51,517 bases of DNA. Origin: Primorskyibacter marinus (lineage in GTDB: Bacteria; Pseudomonadota; Alphaproteobacteria; Rhodobacterales; Rhodobacteraceae). The stretch is from positions 1-51,517 of the forward strand of contig NZ_QJSD01000019.1 of NCBI RefSeq assembly GCF_003313245.1, in the 5' to 3' direction. Shown here piece by piece: positions 1 to 9,510 of the stretch. Position 1 is the stretch's first letter. Each line of letters starts with the position of its first letter. Below the pieces are notes generated by a model that worked only from the letters and a program-made list of their open reading frames with translations, was not told the DNA's origin and ran no database searches. The position numbers and the translations under genes were made by a program.

Positions 1-2
1 GA

Positions 3-40
3 GTGAGGGGCCAGCCCCTCACACTCCCCGGAGTATTTTT
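3..40 (+). terminator. hairpin followed by a T-run at the window edge
   Basis: An 8-bp stem (3-10 with 15-22, loop CCAG) is followed by a T-rich tract ending at about 40. It looks like a factor-independent terminator for a gene that lies to the left of the window. The sequence from 65 to 233 shows no gene of its own; it is the downstream flank of glyA. Confidence 0.4.
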
Positions 41-233
41 GCCAATGAGAATTTGAAAGAGGGGCTGGCGAGAGAAGGCGGGGTTCGGGATGACGGAGGC
101 TGGAATATGGTTTTCTAGCCTCGGTCGACTGGTTCTGGACGGCCCGTCTCTGCATCGTTTCCTGTCAGAATGTCCGCCGGAAAGTTATGCCCCGCCCCCG
201 GTGCCTGTCTGGGGGCAGGTGCTGGATGCCGCT

Positions 234-1529
234 TCAGATGTCCGGGTAGATCGGGAAGCGTTTGCACAGCGCTTCGACTTCGGCGCGGATCTTGACTTCG
301 ACCTCTGTGTTGCCGTCTTCGCCGTTGGCTGCGAGGCCGTCGACCACCTGGATGATCCAGTCGGCGATCTGGCGGAATTCGGCCTCACCGAAGCCGCGTG
401 TGGTACCGGCGGGGCTGCCCAGCCGGATGCCGCTGGTCACGGTCGGCTTTTCGGGATCGAATGGCACGCCGTTCTTGTTGCAGGTGATATGCGCCCGCCC
501 CAGGGCCTTTTCCGTGGCGTTGCCTTTCACGCCTTTGGGCCGCAGGTCGACCAGCACCACATGCGTGTCGGTGCCGTGGGTGACCGTGTCCAGCCCGCCC
601 TTGATCAGCTGGTCGCTCAGCGCCTGCGCGTTGGCGATGACCTGTTTGGCATAGGTCTTGAAGGAGGGGTCCAGCGCCTCGCCGAAAGCCACCGCCTTGG
701 CCGCGATCACATGCATCAGCGGGCCGCCCTGGATGCCGGGGAAGATCGCCGAGTTGACCTTTTTGGCGATCTCCTCGTCATTGGTCAGGATCATGCCGCC
801 GCGGGGCCCGCGCAGGGTTTTATGCGTCGTCGTGGTGGCGACATGCGCATGCGGGAAGGGGCTGGGATGTTCGCCCGCGGCCACGAGACCGGCGAAATGC
901 GCCATGTCGACCAGCAGATAGGCACCCACGCTGTCGGCGATCTCGCGCATCCGGGCAAAGTCGATCCGGCGCGGAATCGCCGACCCACCGGCGATCAGCA
1001 GCTTGGGCTTATGTTCCGCCGCCAGCGCCGCAACCTGATCGTAATCCAGCATATTGTCCTGCTCGCGCACGCCGTATTGGACCGAGTTGAACCATTTGCC
1101 CGACTGGTTGGGCCGCGCGCCATGGGTCAGGTGACCGCCCGCATCGAGGCTCATGCCCAGGATGGTGTCGCCGGGTTTGATCAGCGCCTGGAACACGCCC
1201 TGATTGGCCTGGCTGCCGGAATTGGGCTGCACATTGGCAAAGCCGCAGCCAAACAGCTGGCAGGCGCGGTCGATGGCAAGGTTTTCGGCCACATCGACCC
1301 AGTCACAGCCACCGTAATAGCGCCGGCCCGGATAGCCTTCGGCATATTTGTTGGTCAGCACAGAGCCCTGCGCCTGCATCACCGCCCGGCTGACGATGTT
1401 CTCGGAGGCGATCAACTCGATCTCGTCGCGCTGGCGGCCAAGCTCGCCCGTGATCGCGGCAAATACATCCGCGTCACGATCAGAAAGCGGTTCAGTGAAA
1501 AATCCTGTGGCGCGGTGGGGGGCATTCAT
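234..1529 (-). CDS. glyA: serine hydroxymethyltransferase, serine-cycle copy (GlyA1)
   Basis: A 431-residue PLP enzyme that condenses glycine with the methylene group of 5,10-methylene-tetrahydrofolate to give serine, the carbon-entry step of the serine cycle. The family signature [14 protein letters not shown] carries the PLP lysine (K237), and ELIASEN and [13 protein letters not shown] are intact. The start chosen ([10 protein letters not shown]) is preceded by AAGGA at a good distance; a longer reading from 1586 would run into the end of ppc. It is the last gene of the sgaA-mtkA-mtkB-hprA-ppc-glyA operon, 25 bp after ppc. A second, clearly different glyA lies at 19926-21200 behind the sarcosine oxidase genes. 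The operon context makes this the copy devoted to assimilation. Confidence 0.95.
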   Translation of the reverse strand: MNAPHRATGFFTEPLSDRDADVFAAITGELGRQRDEIELIASENIVSRAVMQAQGSVLTNKYAEGYPGRRYYGGCDWVDVAENLAIDRACQLFGCGFANVQPNSGSQANQGVFQALIKPGDTILGMSLDAGGHLTHGARPNQSGKWFNSVQYGVREQDNMLDYDQVAALAAEHKPKLLIAGGSAIPRRIDFARMREIADSVGAYLLVDMAHFAGLVAAGEHPSPFPHAHVATTTTHKTLRGPRGGMILTNDEEIAKKVNSAIFPGIQGGPLMHVIAAKAVAFGEALDPSFKTYAKQVIANAQALSDQLIKGGLDTVTHGTDTHVVLVDLRPKGVKGNATEKALGRAHITCNKNGVPFDPEKPTVTSGIRLGSPAGTTRGFGEAEFRQIADWIIQVVDGLAANGEDGNTEVEVKIRAEVEALCKRFPIYPDI

Positions 1530-1554
1530 GTCTGCATTTCCTTCGATATTGGGG

Positions 1555-4221
1555 CTATCCGGTCCAACCAAGTGCGGCGGCAACACAATTCATGGATTGC
1601 ATCAGCGGCACACTTCCCGGACCATCTGTCTTCGAACGGCTGTCTTTCAGCAACGCGATCTGCATATCGTGCACGCGGTCCAGTTCGCCCCGAATGCGCG
1701 CAAAGCGGCTGCTCATCATGGGGAAACGGGCACCGATCTGGCCGGCACCGGTGATCGTGCGCAGGCATTGGCAGCTTGCCTCGTATTCGCGTTGGATCAT
1801 TCCGAAAATGTTGTCGCGAATATCGGTATCGGCAACCAGTTCGGCATAGCGCGCCGCCACATCCATATCCGTATGGAACAGCGATTTTTCCACTTCGTCC
1901 ACGATCAGCCGAAAAAGCGGCGATTGCGCGAACATGGTCCGCAGCAGCACATCGCCCTCTTCCTTGCGGAACCGTCGAAAAGAGGTGATCGCCGATCCGA
2001 ACCCATACCAGCCCGTGATAAGGTGGCGGTTCTGCGACCAGGCAAAAACCCACGGGATCGCGCGCAGATCATCAAGGCTTTCGGCCCCGAAACGCCGCGC
2101 CGGGCGTGACCCCATCTTGAGCATCGCCAATTCCTCGACCGGGCTGGCATATTGGAAATAGCTCACGAATCCGGGCTGGTGCAGCAAAGTGCTGTAGGCG
2201 GTCTGCGACATTCCCGACAGCGCCTCCAGCGCGTCGTGATGGTCTGGCCTGTTTTCGGGCGCGACTTTGCTTAAGGACCGCGCAAGAACCGAAGACGCGA
2301 GCAGTTCCAGTTCATGTTGAGCAGTGCCGCGATTGGCAAATTTGGACGAGACGACCTCGCCCTGTTCGGTGGTCCGCAGCTTGCCGTGCACAGTGCCATG
2401 CGGCTGGGCCGCGATGGCACGTTCCGTTGGCGCGCCACCCCGGCTGACCGACCCGCCGCGCCCGTGGAAAAAGACCGGGCGGCAATCATGTGCCTGAAGG
2501 CTGCGGGTGATGTTGCGCTGCGCTTTTTCCAATTCCCAGGTGGAACAGATGAATCCGCCATCCTTGTTGCTGTCGGAATAGCCCAGCATCACCTCGATCT
2601 GGCTGTCGCGGCCGACAAGGCTGCGCCGGGCCAGCGGCACCTTAAGCAACTGGTCCAGGATCTGTGGTGCAGCGCGCAGGTCGTCTATCGTTTCAAAAAG
2701 CGGCACAACAGACAGGTCCAGCTTTTCAGCCCCAAAGCCAGCGTATCGCGCCAGCAAATAGACCCCAAGCAGATCGTCACAAGACCGCGTCATCGACAGG
2801 ATAAACGGGCCCATCGCCTGCGGATCGCCGCCCAGAGATGCCTGTCGCATCAGTGTCAGCAACGCCATCATTTCGCGGGCTTCGTCGCCCAGCTTGTCAT
2901 GATCGACCCATCGCAGATCGGCGCTGCCTAGATCCCGGCGCAACCGCGCTGACCATTCGGGTGTTCCATATTCGGGCGGGGTTTCGGTCAGTGCCCAGAT
3001 TTCGGTGATCACGCGCGTGGTCACGGAAGAGTTCTGCCGGACGTCCAGCGTAACGGTCCGAAATCCGAACACTTCCGCCTGCCAGCGGATCGGCTGGATG
3101 TGTCGGGCCGCCAACCGGGCGGCACCGATTGCGACAAGGCCGTCCTCGATCCGGCGCAGATCCTGAATAAAGTCCCGAACCTGTCGATACGTCCCTGCCC
3201 CACCTGATTGCGTGGTTTTTATGCGCCGCGCCATCGCGCTCAGCGCCTGTCGAAAATGCTCGCCGGGATTGGGATGGATGGCGCTGTCGGCAGGTGGCGC
3301 TGCATCTATGATCTTTGTCAGCACTTCAAGCGTCTCGGGCGGCAGTCCGGCAATCGCGGTGCTGACGCTGATGTGTCTGGCAGCATCGGTCAATTCGGTC
3401 ACATACCGCGCGAGGATGGTTGCCCGGTTCCTCTTCAGTGCGGCCTGCGTGGTTTGCGTGGTGACATTGGGGTTGCCGTCGCGATCCCCACCGATCCAGG
3501 AATGGAAATGCACACAGGGCGACGTATCGCCCCCGATACCGAAGCGGCTTTGCGCAGCATCATGGAACCTGTGATAAAGTTCGGGCACCGCGTCGAAAAG
3601 CGCGTCGCGGAAAAACTGCAAGCCCCATTCGATTTCATCTTCGGGCGTGGGGCGCTGCAAACGCAACTCACCGGTCAACCACAGCAGGTCGATCTCACTT
3701 TCCAGATCCCGCATGAGGTCACGGCGTTCGCGCGGCGTCCAGCGCCGTGTCTCAAGCTTCACCAGTCCGCGGTAGATGCGGCGATGGATCTCAAGAACGG
3801 TAACGCGCTTTGCTTCCGTGGGGTGCGCCGTCAATGTCGGGCCAACCGACAGGCGCTGCGCGGCATCATCGAAGTCCGCCCGCGAGACATCTCCCGCGTC
3901 AGCCAGTGCTCTGGCGAAACTGCCACTCACCGCATCGGCTCCGTCTTTGGTCTCTGCTTCGCGCCGGGCCCGCATCGCGGCGTTTTCTTCCACGATCTTC
4001 AGAAGTTGAAACCAGATATTCAACGCCTGAAGATAGCTGGCCTGATCCTTGCCTTGCGGCAGGGAGCCATCAGAGCTGTCGAGCAATGGCAGGACTTGCG
4101 GCGCACGATGTGCAATCACATTGCGCCACAGTTCCTGCACCTCGGTCCGCAGGGTGTCGGCATAGGCATCGGATACTGCAAGAGCGTGCTCCGGCCCGGT
4201 GGACGCCTCGGCTTGTGCCAT
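1555..4221 (-). CDS. ppc: phosphoenolpyruvate carboxylase
   Basis: A cytoplasmic enzyme of 888 residues, close to the usual bacterial length, that carboxylates PEP to oxaloacetate. In the serine cycle this step fixes CO2 and leads to malate for malyl-CoA formation. Visible family motifs are TAHPTEAKR with the catalytic His (H133), GGDRDGNPN (244-252), [12 protein letters not shown] (545-555) and the glycine-rich [12 protein letters not shown] loop (585-596), in which a Ser replaces the Gly usual before RGG. The C-terminus ends in a Gly, as is normal for the family. The ATG overlaps the hprA stop by one base (TGATG), so the two are probably translationally coupled. Confidence 0.95.
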   Translation of the reverse strand: MAQAEASTGPEHALAVSDAYADTLRTEVQELWRNVIAHRAPQVLPLLDSSDGSLPQGKDQASYLQALNIWFQLLKIVEENAAMRARREAETKDGADAVSGSFARALADAGDVSRADFDDAAQRLSVGPTLTAHPTEAKRVTVLEIHRRIYRGLVKLETRRWTPRERRDLMRDLESEIDLLWLTGELRLQRPTPEDEIEWGLQFFRDALFDAVPELYHRFHDAAQSRFGIGGDTSPCVHFHSWIGGDRDGNPNVTTQTTQAALKRNRATILARYVTELTDAARHISVSTAIAGLPPETLEVLTKIIDAAPPADSAIHPNPGEHFRQALSAMARRIKTTQSGGAGTYRQVRDFIQDLRRIEDGLVAIGAARLAARHIQPIRWQAEVFGFRTVTLDVRQNSSVTTRVITEIWALTETPPEYGTPEWSARLRRDLGSADLRWVDHDKLGDEAREMMALLTLMRQASLGGDPQAMGPFILSMTRSCDDLLGVYLLARYAGFGAEKLDLSVVPLFETIDDLRAAPQILDQLLKVPLARRSLVGRDSQIEVMLGYSDSNKDGGFICSTWELEKAQRNITRSLQAHDCRPVFFHGRGGSVSRGGAPTERAIAAQPHGTVHGKLRTTEQGEVVSSKFANRGTAQHELELLASSVLARSLSKVAPENRPDHHDALEALSGMSQTAYSTLLHQPGFVSYFQYASPVEELAMLKMGSRPARRFGAESLDDLRAIPWVFAWSQNRHLITGWYGFGSAITSFRRFRKEEGDVLLRTMFAQSPLFRLIVDEVEKSLFHTDMDVAARYAELVADTDIRDNIFGMIQREYEASCQCLRTITGAGQIGARFPMMSSRFARIRGELDRVHDMQIALLKDSRSKTDGPGSVPLMQSMNCVAAALGWTG

Positions 4222-5192
4222 CAGTTGACCCTGTCCCTCGGTTCGCGCCCTTCAAAGAAATCGCGCAGGTTATCAATGACCCTGAAGCCCATCGCCTCGC
4301 GGGATTCGTGGGTGGCGCTGCCCAGATGCGGCAGCATCACCAGACGGTCACAATCCAGAAGCGCCGGATTGATCCGTGGTTCACCCACGAACACATCAAG
4401 TGCTGCCCCTCCGATCGTGTTGAACCAAAGCGCCTGCGACAGCGCCAGTTCGTCTATCACCTCGCCACGGGCCGTGTTGATCAAGAAGGCGTCCGGCTTC
4501 ATCAGTTCCAGCCGGGCAGAGTTGATCATGTTCCGATTTTCGGCACCGCCCGGACAATGCAGCGAAACAAAATCGCAAAGCGGCATCAGCGTTTCGATGT
4601 CATCGACCTGGGTGGCGTTGCATTGTGCCAGCACTTCGGGCGCAACCTTGCTGCGGTTCTGCACCACGATCTTCATGCCGAAACCATGATGCGCCCGGCG
4701 GGCGACCTCCTGACCGATCCTGCCGAACCCGATGATCCCGAGCGTCTTGCCCGAGACCTTGGTTCCAACCAGATGCGTCGGCCGCCAACCCGTCCAGCGG
4801 CCTTCGCGGATCTCACGTTCCCCTTCGCCTGCCCGCCTTGCAACCATCAGCAAAAGCGTCATGGCAAGATCGGCGGTACATTCGCTGAGAACATCCGGTG
4901 TGTTCGTGACGGTGATGCCAAGATCATTCGCGGCGGCGATGTCGATATGGGTATAACCGACCCCGTAATTGGCGATGATCCTGGTCTGTACAGACTTCAT
5001 CTGCATCGCCTCGCCACCGATTGAATCGGTCACGGTCGGCAGCACGGCGTCACACGAAGACAGCGCCGCCCGAAAGTCCTCCGGGCCAAGCGGTTTGTCC
5101 GATGTGTTGAGGACCGTATCGAAACTTTCGGAAAGTTGCGCTTCGACCGCTGCGGGCCAACGACGCGTGACCAGAACCTTGGGCTTCACCAT
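4221..5192 (-). CDS. hprA: hydroxypyruvate/glyoxylate reductase (D-2-hydroxyacid dehydrogenase)
   Basis: A 323-residue NAD(P)H-dependent D-2-hydroxyacid dehydrogenase. The Rossmann motif GFGRIG (155-160) and the catalytic Arg-Glu-His set (R242 in NTARGEV, E271 in FVGEP, H289 in LPHLGSAT) are all present. Sequence alone does not separate glyoxylate reductase from hydroxypyruvate reductase. The position between mtkB and ppc makes reduction of hydroxypyruvate to glycerate in the serine cycle the natural role. The stop lies 12 bp before the mtkB stop-side junction in transcription order mtkB-hprA-ppc, and it overlaps ppc by one base. Confidence 0.9.
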   Translation of the reverse strand: MVKPKVLVTRRWPAAVEAQLSESFDTVLNTSDKPLGPEDFRAALSSCDAVLPTVTDSIGGEAMQMKSVQTRIIANYGVGYTHIDIAAANDLGITVTNTPDVLSECTADLAMTLLLMVARRAGEGEREIREGRWTGWRPTHLVGTKVSGKTLGIIGFGRIGQEVARRAHHGFGMKIVVQNRSKVAPEVLAQCNATQVDDIETLMPLCDFVSLHCPGGAENRNMINSARLELMKPDAFLINTARGEVIDELALSQALWFNTIGGAALDVFVGEPRINPALLDCDRLVMLPHLGSATHESREAMGFRVIDNLRDFFEGREPRDRVN

Positions 5193-5204
5193 TGAAACAA
5201 CCTC

Positions 5205-6086
5205 CTATTGCATGACACGTTCGATGGTTTCACCGATCACCGCAGGGTTTTCGGCAACGGTCACGCCCGCGGCGGTCAGAATTTCCACCTTTTCGCTGGC
5301 GCTTTCCCCGAAGGCCGAGATGATCGCCCCGGCATGTCCCATCGTGCGGCCCTTCGGTGCGGTCAGACCGGCCACATAGGCGACCACTGGCTTGCTGACG
5401 TGATCGCGGATATATTCGGCGGCTTCGGCTTCCTGTGGTCCGCCGATCTCGCCGATCATGCAGATGGTATGCGTGTCCGGGTCATTCTCGAACTGTTCAA
5501 GGATATCGCGGAAGGAGGACCCGTTGATCGGATCGCCGCCAATCCCCACCGAGGTGGATATCCCGATCCCACGCTCCTTGAGCTGTGCCGCGGCCTCATA
5601 CCCCAACGTCCCGGACCGCCCGACGATCCCCACATTGCCTTGCAGATAGATATGTCCGGGCATGATCCCCAGAAGCGCCTTGCCGGGGCTGATCGTTCCG
5701 GCGCAGTTCGGGCCGGTCAACACCATGCGCCGCTCTTTCGGATAGCGGTACATGTAGCGTTTCACCCGGATCATGTCCTGCGCGGGAATGCCGTCGGTGA
5801 TGCAGACGCAATACCGGACACCAGCATCGGCTGCTTCCATGATGCTGTCGGCCGCAAAGGGGGGCGGAACAAAGACAAGGGTCGCCTCGGCACCCGTTTC
5901 AGCGACGGCTTCCTTCATCGTGTTGAAGACGGGAACGCCTTCGACGGTTTCGCCGCCCTTGCCGGGAACGACACCGCCCACGACATTGGTGCCGTATTCA
6001 ATCATGTCCTTGGTATGGAACCGGGCCATCTTGCCAGTAATCCCCTGCACAAGCACTTTCGTATCGCGGTCCAGATAGATGCTCAT
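5205..6086 (-). CDS. mtkB: malate-CoA ligase (malate thiokinase) alpha subunit
   Basis: A 293-residue protein of the succinyl-CoA synthetase alpha family. It has the CoA-binding N-terminus (VQGITGKMARFHTKDM), the GRSGTLGYE loop, and the phosphorylated histidine in GRTMGHAGAIIS (H251). In serine-cycle bacteria the MtkAB pair makes malyl-CoA from malate, CoA and ATP. The neighbours (mtkA, hprA, ppc, and mcl nearby) support malate rather than succinate as substrate; a sucCD pair would normally sit with sucAB or mdh. The ATG overlaps the mtkA stop by one base (TAATG). Confidence 0.93.
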   Translation of the reverse strand: MSIYLDRDTKVLVQGITGKMARFHTKDMIEYGTNVVGGVVPGKGGETVEGVPVFNTMKEAVAETGAEATLVFVPPPFAADSIMEAADAGVRYCVCITDGIPAQDMIRVKRYMYRYPKERRMVLTGPNCAGTISPGKALLGIMPGHIYLQGNVGIVGRSGTLGYEAAAQLKERGIGISTSVGIGGDPINGSSFRDILEQFENDPDTHTICMIGEIGGPQEAEAAEYIRDHVSKPVVAYVAGLTAPKGRTMGHAGAIISAFGESASEKVEILTAAGVTVAENPAVIGETIERVMQ

Positions 6087-7282
6087 TACACGGCCCTCAC
6101 TTTGGTGCTTTGATCAAGATCGCTCTGCCACGCGCCGACGGCGCGTTCAGCGGCTTCGACAAGGGTCGTTGCCCTGATAAGTGGCAGACCGCTTTCCGCG
6201 AGGATCTTCTGACCCTCCTCGACATTGGTTCCGGCAAGGCGCACGATCACCGGCACGTTTACTTCGACTTCGCGCAGCGCCTTCACCACGCCTTCTGCCA
6301 CCCAGTCACACCGGTTGATGCCGGCAAAGATATTGACAAGGATCGCTTCGACCTTGGTGTCGGACAAAACCAGACGGAATGCCTTGGCTACCCGTTCAGG
6401 CGTGGCACCACCCCCGATATCCAGGAAATTCGCGGGTTCGCCCCCGGCAAGCATGATTGTGTCCATCGTGGCCATCGCAAGCCCGGCACCGTTGACGATG
6501 CAGCCGATATTGCCATCCAGACCGACATAAGACAGTCCGCGGTCGGCCGCGCGGCTCTCGCGCGGATCTTCCTGCGATTTGTCGCGCAGTTCGGAAATCT
6601 GCGGATGCCGGAACAGCGCATTGTCGTCGAAGGTCATCTTGGCGTCGAGCGCCAGAATACGATTGTCCCCAGTTATGACCAGCGGATTGATTTCAACCAT
6701 AGTGGCGTCAAGCTCGGTGAAAGCTCGGAAACATCCCTGAAGGGTGCGCACCATCTGCTGCACCATCCCTGCGTCGATCCCCAGCTTGAACGCGATCTCG
6801 CGACACTGGAATTCCTGCAAACCCACAGCCGGTTCGACGGTGGCGCGCACGATACTATCGGGCCGGTCAGCCGAGATATCCTCGATCTCCATTCCGCCTT
6901 CGGCGCTCGCCACGATCATCACGCGCTGGCTTGTCCGGTCCAGAACGAAGCCCAGATAGATCTCGCGGTCGATCGGCACGGCTGCCTCGACATAGACACG
7001 GTAGATGCCTTTGCCCTCGGGGCCGGTCTGATGCGTGACCAGCCTGCGGCCAAACATGTTTTCCGTGACTTCCTGAATTTCGACGTCGCTGTTGCAAACC
7101 TTGACGCCACCGGCCAAGCCTCGTCCGCCGGCGTGGATCTGCGCCTTGACCACCCAACGCTCGCCACCCATTTCGCGGGCGCGATATGCGGCCTGTTCAG
7201 GACTGTAGGCCAGTGCCCCAGCGGGCACCTCTACGCCAAAGTTACTCAGCACTTCCTTGGCCTGATACTCGTGAATATCCAT
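6086..7282 (-). CDS. mtkA: malate-CoA ligase (malate thiokinase) beta subunit
   Basis: A 398-residue protein of the succinyl-CoA synthetase beta family. It carries the N-terminal ATP-grasp fold, starting [12 protein letters not shown] and with [17 protein letters not shown]. The C-terminal ligase domain shows [11 protein letters not shown] and [17 protein letters not shown]. It supplies the nucleotide-binding half of malate-CoA ligase and pairs with the alpha subunit encoded immediately after it. The family assignment is secure; malate specificity is inferred from the serine-cycle operon. Confidence 0.93.
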   Translation of the reverse strand: MDIHEYQAKEVLSNFGVEVPAGALAYSPEQAAYRAREMGGERWVVKAQIHAGGRGLAGGVKVCNSDVEIQEVTENMFGRRLVTHQTGPEGKGIYRVYVEAAVPIDREIYLGFVLDRTSQRVMIVASAEGGMEIEDISADRPDSIVRATVEPAVGLQEFQCREIAFKLGIDAGMVQQMVRTLQGCFRAFTELDATMVEINPLVITGDNRILALDAKMTFDDNALFRHPQISELRDKSQEDPRESRAADRGLSYVGLDGNIGCIVNGAGLAMATMDTIMLAGGEPANFLDIGGGATPERVAKAFRLVLSDTKVEAILVNIFAGINRCDWVAEGVVKALREVEVNVPVIVRLAGTNVEEGQKILAESGLPLIRATTLVEAAERAVGAWQSDLDQSTKVRAV

Positions 7283-7306
7283 AGTTCTGTTCCTCCCGGT
7301 GACAGA

Positions 7307-8554
7307 TTATTCCGCTGCGATATCGGTGTCGTAATGCCGGTTCAGCCCATCACGGACCGCATCGGTGTCGATCTTGGCACCCAATTCGCGCATTGCGTCA
7401 CCGAACCGGGTCGCGATCTCAAGGATTGCGTCCTGCGTCAGCAGGTTGAGAATGCCGATACGGATCTGCACCGGTTGCGACAGCGTCGGCCAGATACCGA
7501 AACCATTTGCCCGGCAATTCTGAACCAGCTCCATTTCGCGGCCTGCCAATTCCTCGGGCAGGTTCAGCACCACCAGCGACGTCATGTTCGACGACACCTT
7601 GCACCCCATTGTCGTCACGGCTTCGCGCAGGGCTGCCTCGTGGAAAGCATAGTCCCGCGCGCGCTGTGCGACGCCATGTTGAAGGGTGATCCGCAGCGCC
7701 TCGTGGAAGGCGGCGACCGCATAGGGGCTGTGCGTGCGGTGATACACTCCCTTCTCGGCATCCTTGCCGTCGATAATCCCCCAGTGACGCGCTTCGAGGA
7801 TCGGATGATGCACGAAGCTGCGGCAGCCTGTGGATTTCAGAACGTCGATATAGCGATCCGTGAACGATACCGGGGCGTAGGTCAGCGGCAGGCAGCAGAT
7901 GCCTTTCTGCGGGCAAGAGGCCCAGCCGTGCACGCCGGGGAAATCGTCAATCCGGAAATCCTCGACGCCCAGCGACGACACAGCGTCGATCAGGCCCATG
8001 ACATCATGGCGTTCGCAGGCATCCGAGAACCCGCGCAGATCGTTGATCCGGCCTGAACCGGTTTCCCAATGCGCCATCGCGGCCCATTTCGGCTTATGCT
8101 CTGACAGGGCTTTTTCAACGATTTCGCCGCTGACCGACTCACCATGCGGCACGTCGATGATGGTGACAGAGGCAGGCTTGGGGTCCAGTGGATTGGCTGC
8201 CAGTTCCTCGGCGGTCGCTGCCTTCATGCGGACAGTCAGGCCATCGATTCCCGAAAACGTGCCGTTATTGAACACGACGACCTTGTCGCCCGGCATCACC
8301 GCGTTGAACATTACGTCCAGGCCGCTCCAGCCCGTACCGGCAACGCCGAAAGTATGAACGTTGAGCGTACCCATTACATCGCGCAACATGTGTTTTGCCT
8401 CGACCATGCCGCGCAACACATCGGGTTGCATATGATCCGCGACCCCCGCAGCGGTGAAACGCTGCAACACACGAGGATCGGTATTGCCGGGCCCAGGCCC
8501 TGCGGCAAGAGTTTGCGGAATGTCGAGCTGCGGGAAGATCTCAGTGTCGGTCAT
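7307..8554 (-). CDS. sgaA: class V aminotransferase, probable serine-glyoxylate aminotransferase
   Basis: A 415-residue fold-type I PLP aminotransferase of class V. The PLP-binding Lys is K217 in SCPQKGICC and the cofactor Asp lies in LIDAVSS. It is the first gene of the serine-cycle operon, where serine-glyoxylate aminotransferase (serine + glyoxylate to hydroxypyruvate + glycine) is otherwise missing, so that role is inferred. The N-terminus (LAAGPGPGNTDPRVLQRF) differs from the PGRHFLQIPGPTNVP type usual for this enzyme, so it is a divergent family member and another class V transaminase activity cannot be excluded. The start MTDTEIFPQL is preceded by AGGA; the longer reading from 8602 has no such site. 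Confidence 0.78.
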   Translation of the reverse strand: MTDTEIFPQLDIPQTLAAGPGPGNTDPRVLQRFTAAGVADHMQPDVLRGMVEAKHMLRDVMGTLNVHTFGVAGTGWSGLDVMFNAVMPGDKVVVFNNGTFSGIDGLTVRMKAATAEELAANPLDPKPASVTIIDVPHGESVSGEIVEKALSEHKPKWAAMAHWETGSGRINDLRGFSDACERHDVMGLIDAVSSLGVEDFRIDDFPGVHGWASCPQKGICCLPLTYAPVSFTDRYIDVLKSTGCRSFVHHPILEARHWGIIDGKDAEKGVYHRTHSPYAVAAFHEALRITLQHGVAQRARDYAFHEAALREAVTTMGCKVSSNMTSLVVLNLPEELAGREMELVQNCRANGFGIWPTLSQPVQIRIGILNLLTQDAILEIATRFGDAMRELGAKIDTDAVRDGLNRHYDTDIAAE

Positions 8555-8755
8555 GCTGATATTTTTCCTATCAGTTAATTTCCAGTCCCCATCAGGAAAC
8601 ACTCACTCGACAAATCGCGCAACATCCGTCATTACTGCTTTTGGGTATCTAAATGGGTGGGGAAATCACTATCCTTTCAGGCAAATATGCCATGGTATAC
8701 TGTTTTAGACCCTACCCAAACGTATAGTTTATGCAAATAAAGGCTATGATTTGAT
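8555..8755. promoter_or_regulatory. divergent promoter region between the sgaA operon and the LuxR gene
   Basis: This 201-bp gap is AT-rich compared with its flanks and must hold the start of both transcription units. It contains widely spaced inverted copies TTTGGGTA (8640-8647) and TACCCAAA (8713-8720). Between them is a small dyad GGCA-AATA-TGCC (8680-8691), next to GTATAC (8695-8700). These are plausible binding sites for the LuxR-type regulator encoded alongside; no promoter hexamer pair is convincing enough to name. Confidence 0.4.
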
Positions 8756-9412
8756 ATGGTTAACGAAATCGCACCCCCGATCAGCATCATGTTGGCCGAC
8801 AGCAATCCGCTCGTTCTGTCGGCAATGTCCGCCTATTTTGAGCGCGACAAGCGATTCTCGTTGATTGCCACCTCCGGCACCGCCGAAGGTTTTCTTGGAA
8901 CGGTCATGCGGGTGCCGGTGCAGGTCGGTGTCATCGACTGGAATCTGCCCGTGCTGGGCGGTGCCAGGCTGCTGGAAGTGCTGCGCGAGCACGAAAAAGC
9001 ACCGCGGCTGGTCGTCTATGCGGATGAGAACAGCGATGCGCATCGCGGCGCAATGGCGGCAGGTGCGGCCGGTTTTGTGGCGCGGAACGGCCCTGTCGAG
9101 GGGTTGCTTGACACCTGCATCGCGGTCGCGGCGGGGCAGATGGTCTTTCCGTTTCTCGATGTGCGCGACCTTCAGAAGGATCCGATCCATTCCCTGTCGC
9201 GGCGCGAGCGGATCATGCTTGAGGCGCTGTCGAAAGGTCTGACCAATCGCGAGCTTTCGAAGGAATTGGATATTTCGATAAACACCGTGAAATTCCACCT
9301 CTCGAACCTGTTCGAAAAACTCTCGGTCAGGAACCGGGCGCAAGCGATCGCCTTCTACTACAGCAGCCGCTTGCCCGGAGAACGAGCCTCGCGTGAGCAA
9401 GCCGAAGAATGA
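8756..9412 (+). CDS. LuxR-family orphan response regulator
   Basis: A 218-residue two-domain protein. Residues 10-125 form a receiver-like domain with a candidate phosphorylation Asp (D61 in VIDWNLPVLGG). About 145-205 form a LuxR-type helix-turn-helix (LSRRERIMLEALSKG, then ISINTVKFHLSNLFEKL). The receiver is atypical: the usual acidic pair near the N-terminus is reduced to one Asp (LADSNPL) and the conserved C-terminal Lys is Arg (FVARNGP), so phosphorylation may be weak or absent. No histidine kinase is adjacent. It lies between two serine-cycle units, divergent from sgaA and 98 bp upstream of mcl in the same direction, so it probably controls the cycle. Confidence 0.85.
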   Translation: MVNEIAPPISIMLADSNPLVLSAMSAYFERDKRFSLIATSGTAEGFLGTVMRVPVQVGVIDWNLPVLGGARLLEVLREHEKAPRLVVYADENSDAHRGAMAAGAAGFVARNGPVEGLLDTCIAVAAGQMVFPFLDVRDLQKDPIHSLSRRERIMLEALSKGLTNRELSKELDISINTVKFHLSNLFEKLSVRNRAQAIAFYYSSRLPGERASREQAEE

Positions 9413-9441
9413 CCCGGTTTGACAGGCTCGGAATTATTTTC

Positions 9442-9471
9442 TTGACAGGAAACTATTCTTCCTACTTGCAT
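9442..9471 (+). promoter_or_regulatory. possible mcl promoter
   Basis: TTGACA at 9442-9447 is a perfect -35 box. A weak -10 candidate (TTGCAT, 9466-9471) follows 18 bp later. The spacer contains an imperfect dyad with AGGAA and TTCCT arms. The arrangement would let mcl be transcribed apart from the LuxR gene. Confidence 0.35.
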
Positions 9472-9510
9472 AGGGGCTGCCAGAGCAATGACCGCCAAGG
9501 AGCATAGAAC

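Noticed and set aside
90-1754. A 554-residue plus-strand reading frame
   Set aside because: It is the mirror of glyA1 and ppc. The composition (His/Arg/Gly-rich, no domain) is typical of an antisense shadow in GC-rich DNA.
5205-7282. Succinyl-CoA synthetase (sucCD)
   Set aside because: Same family, but the genes lie inside a serine-cycle operon with ppc, hprA and mcl nearby, which fits malate-CoA ligase.
6110-8056. A 648-residue plus-strand frame opposite mtkA and sgaA
   Set aside because: Both genes on the other strand are full-length with catalytic motifs; the plus frame shows no recognisable domain.
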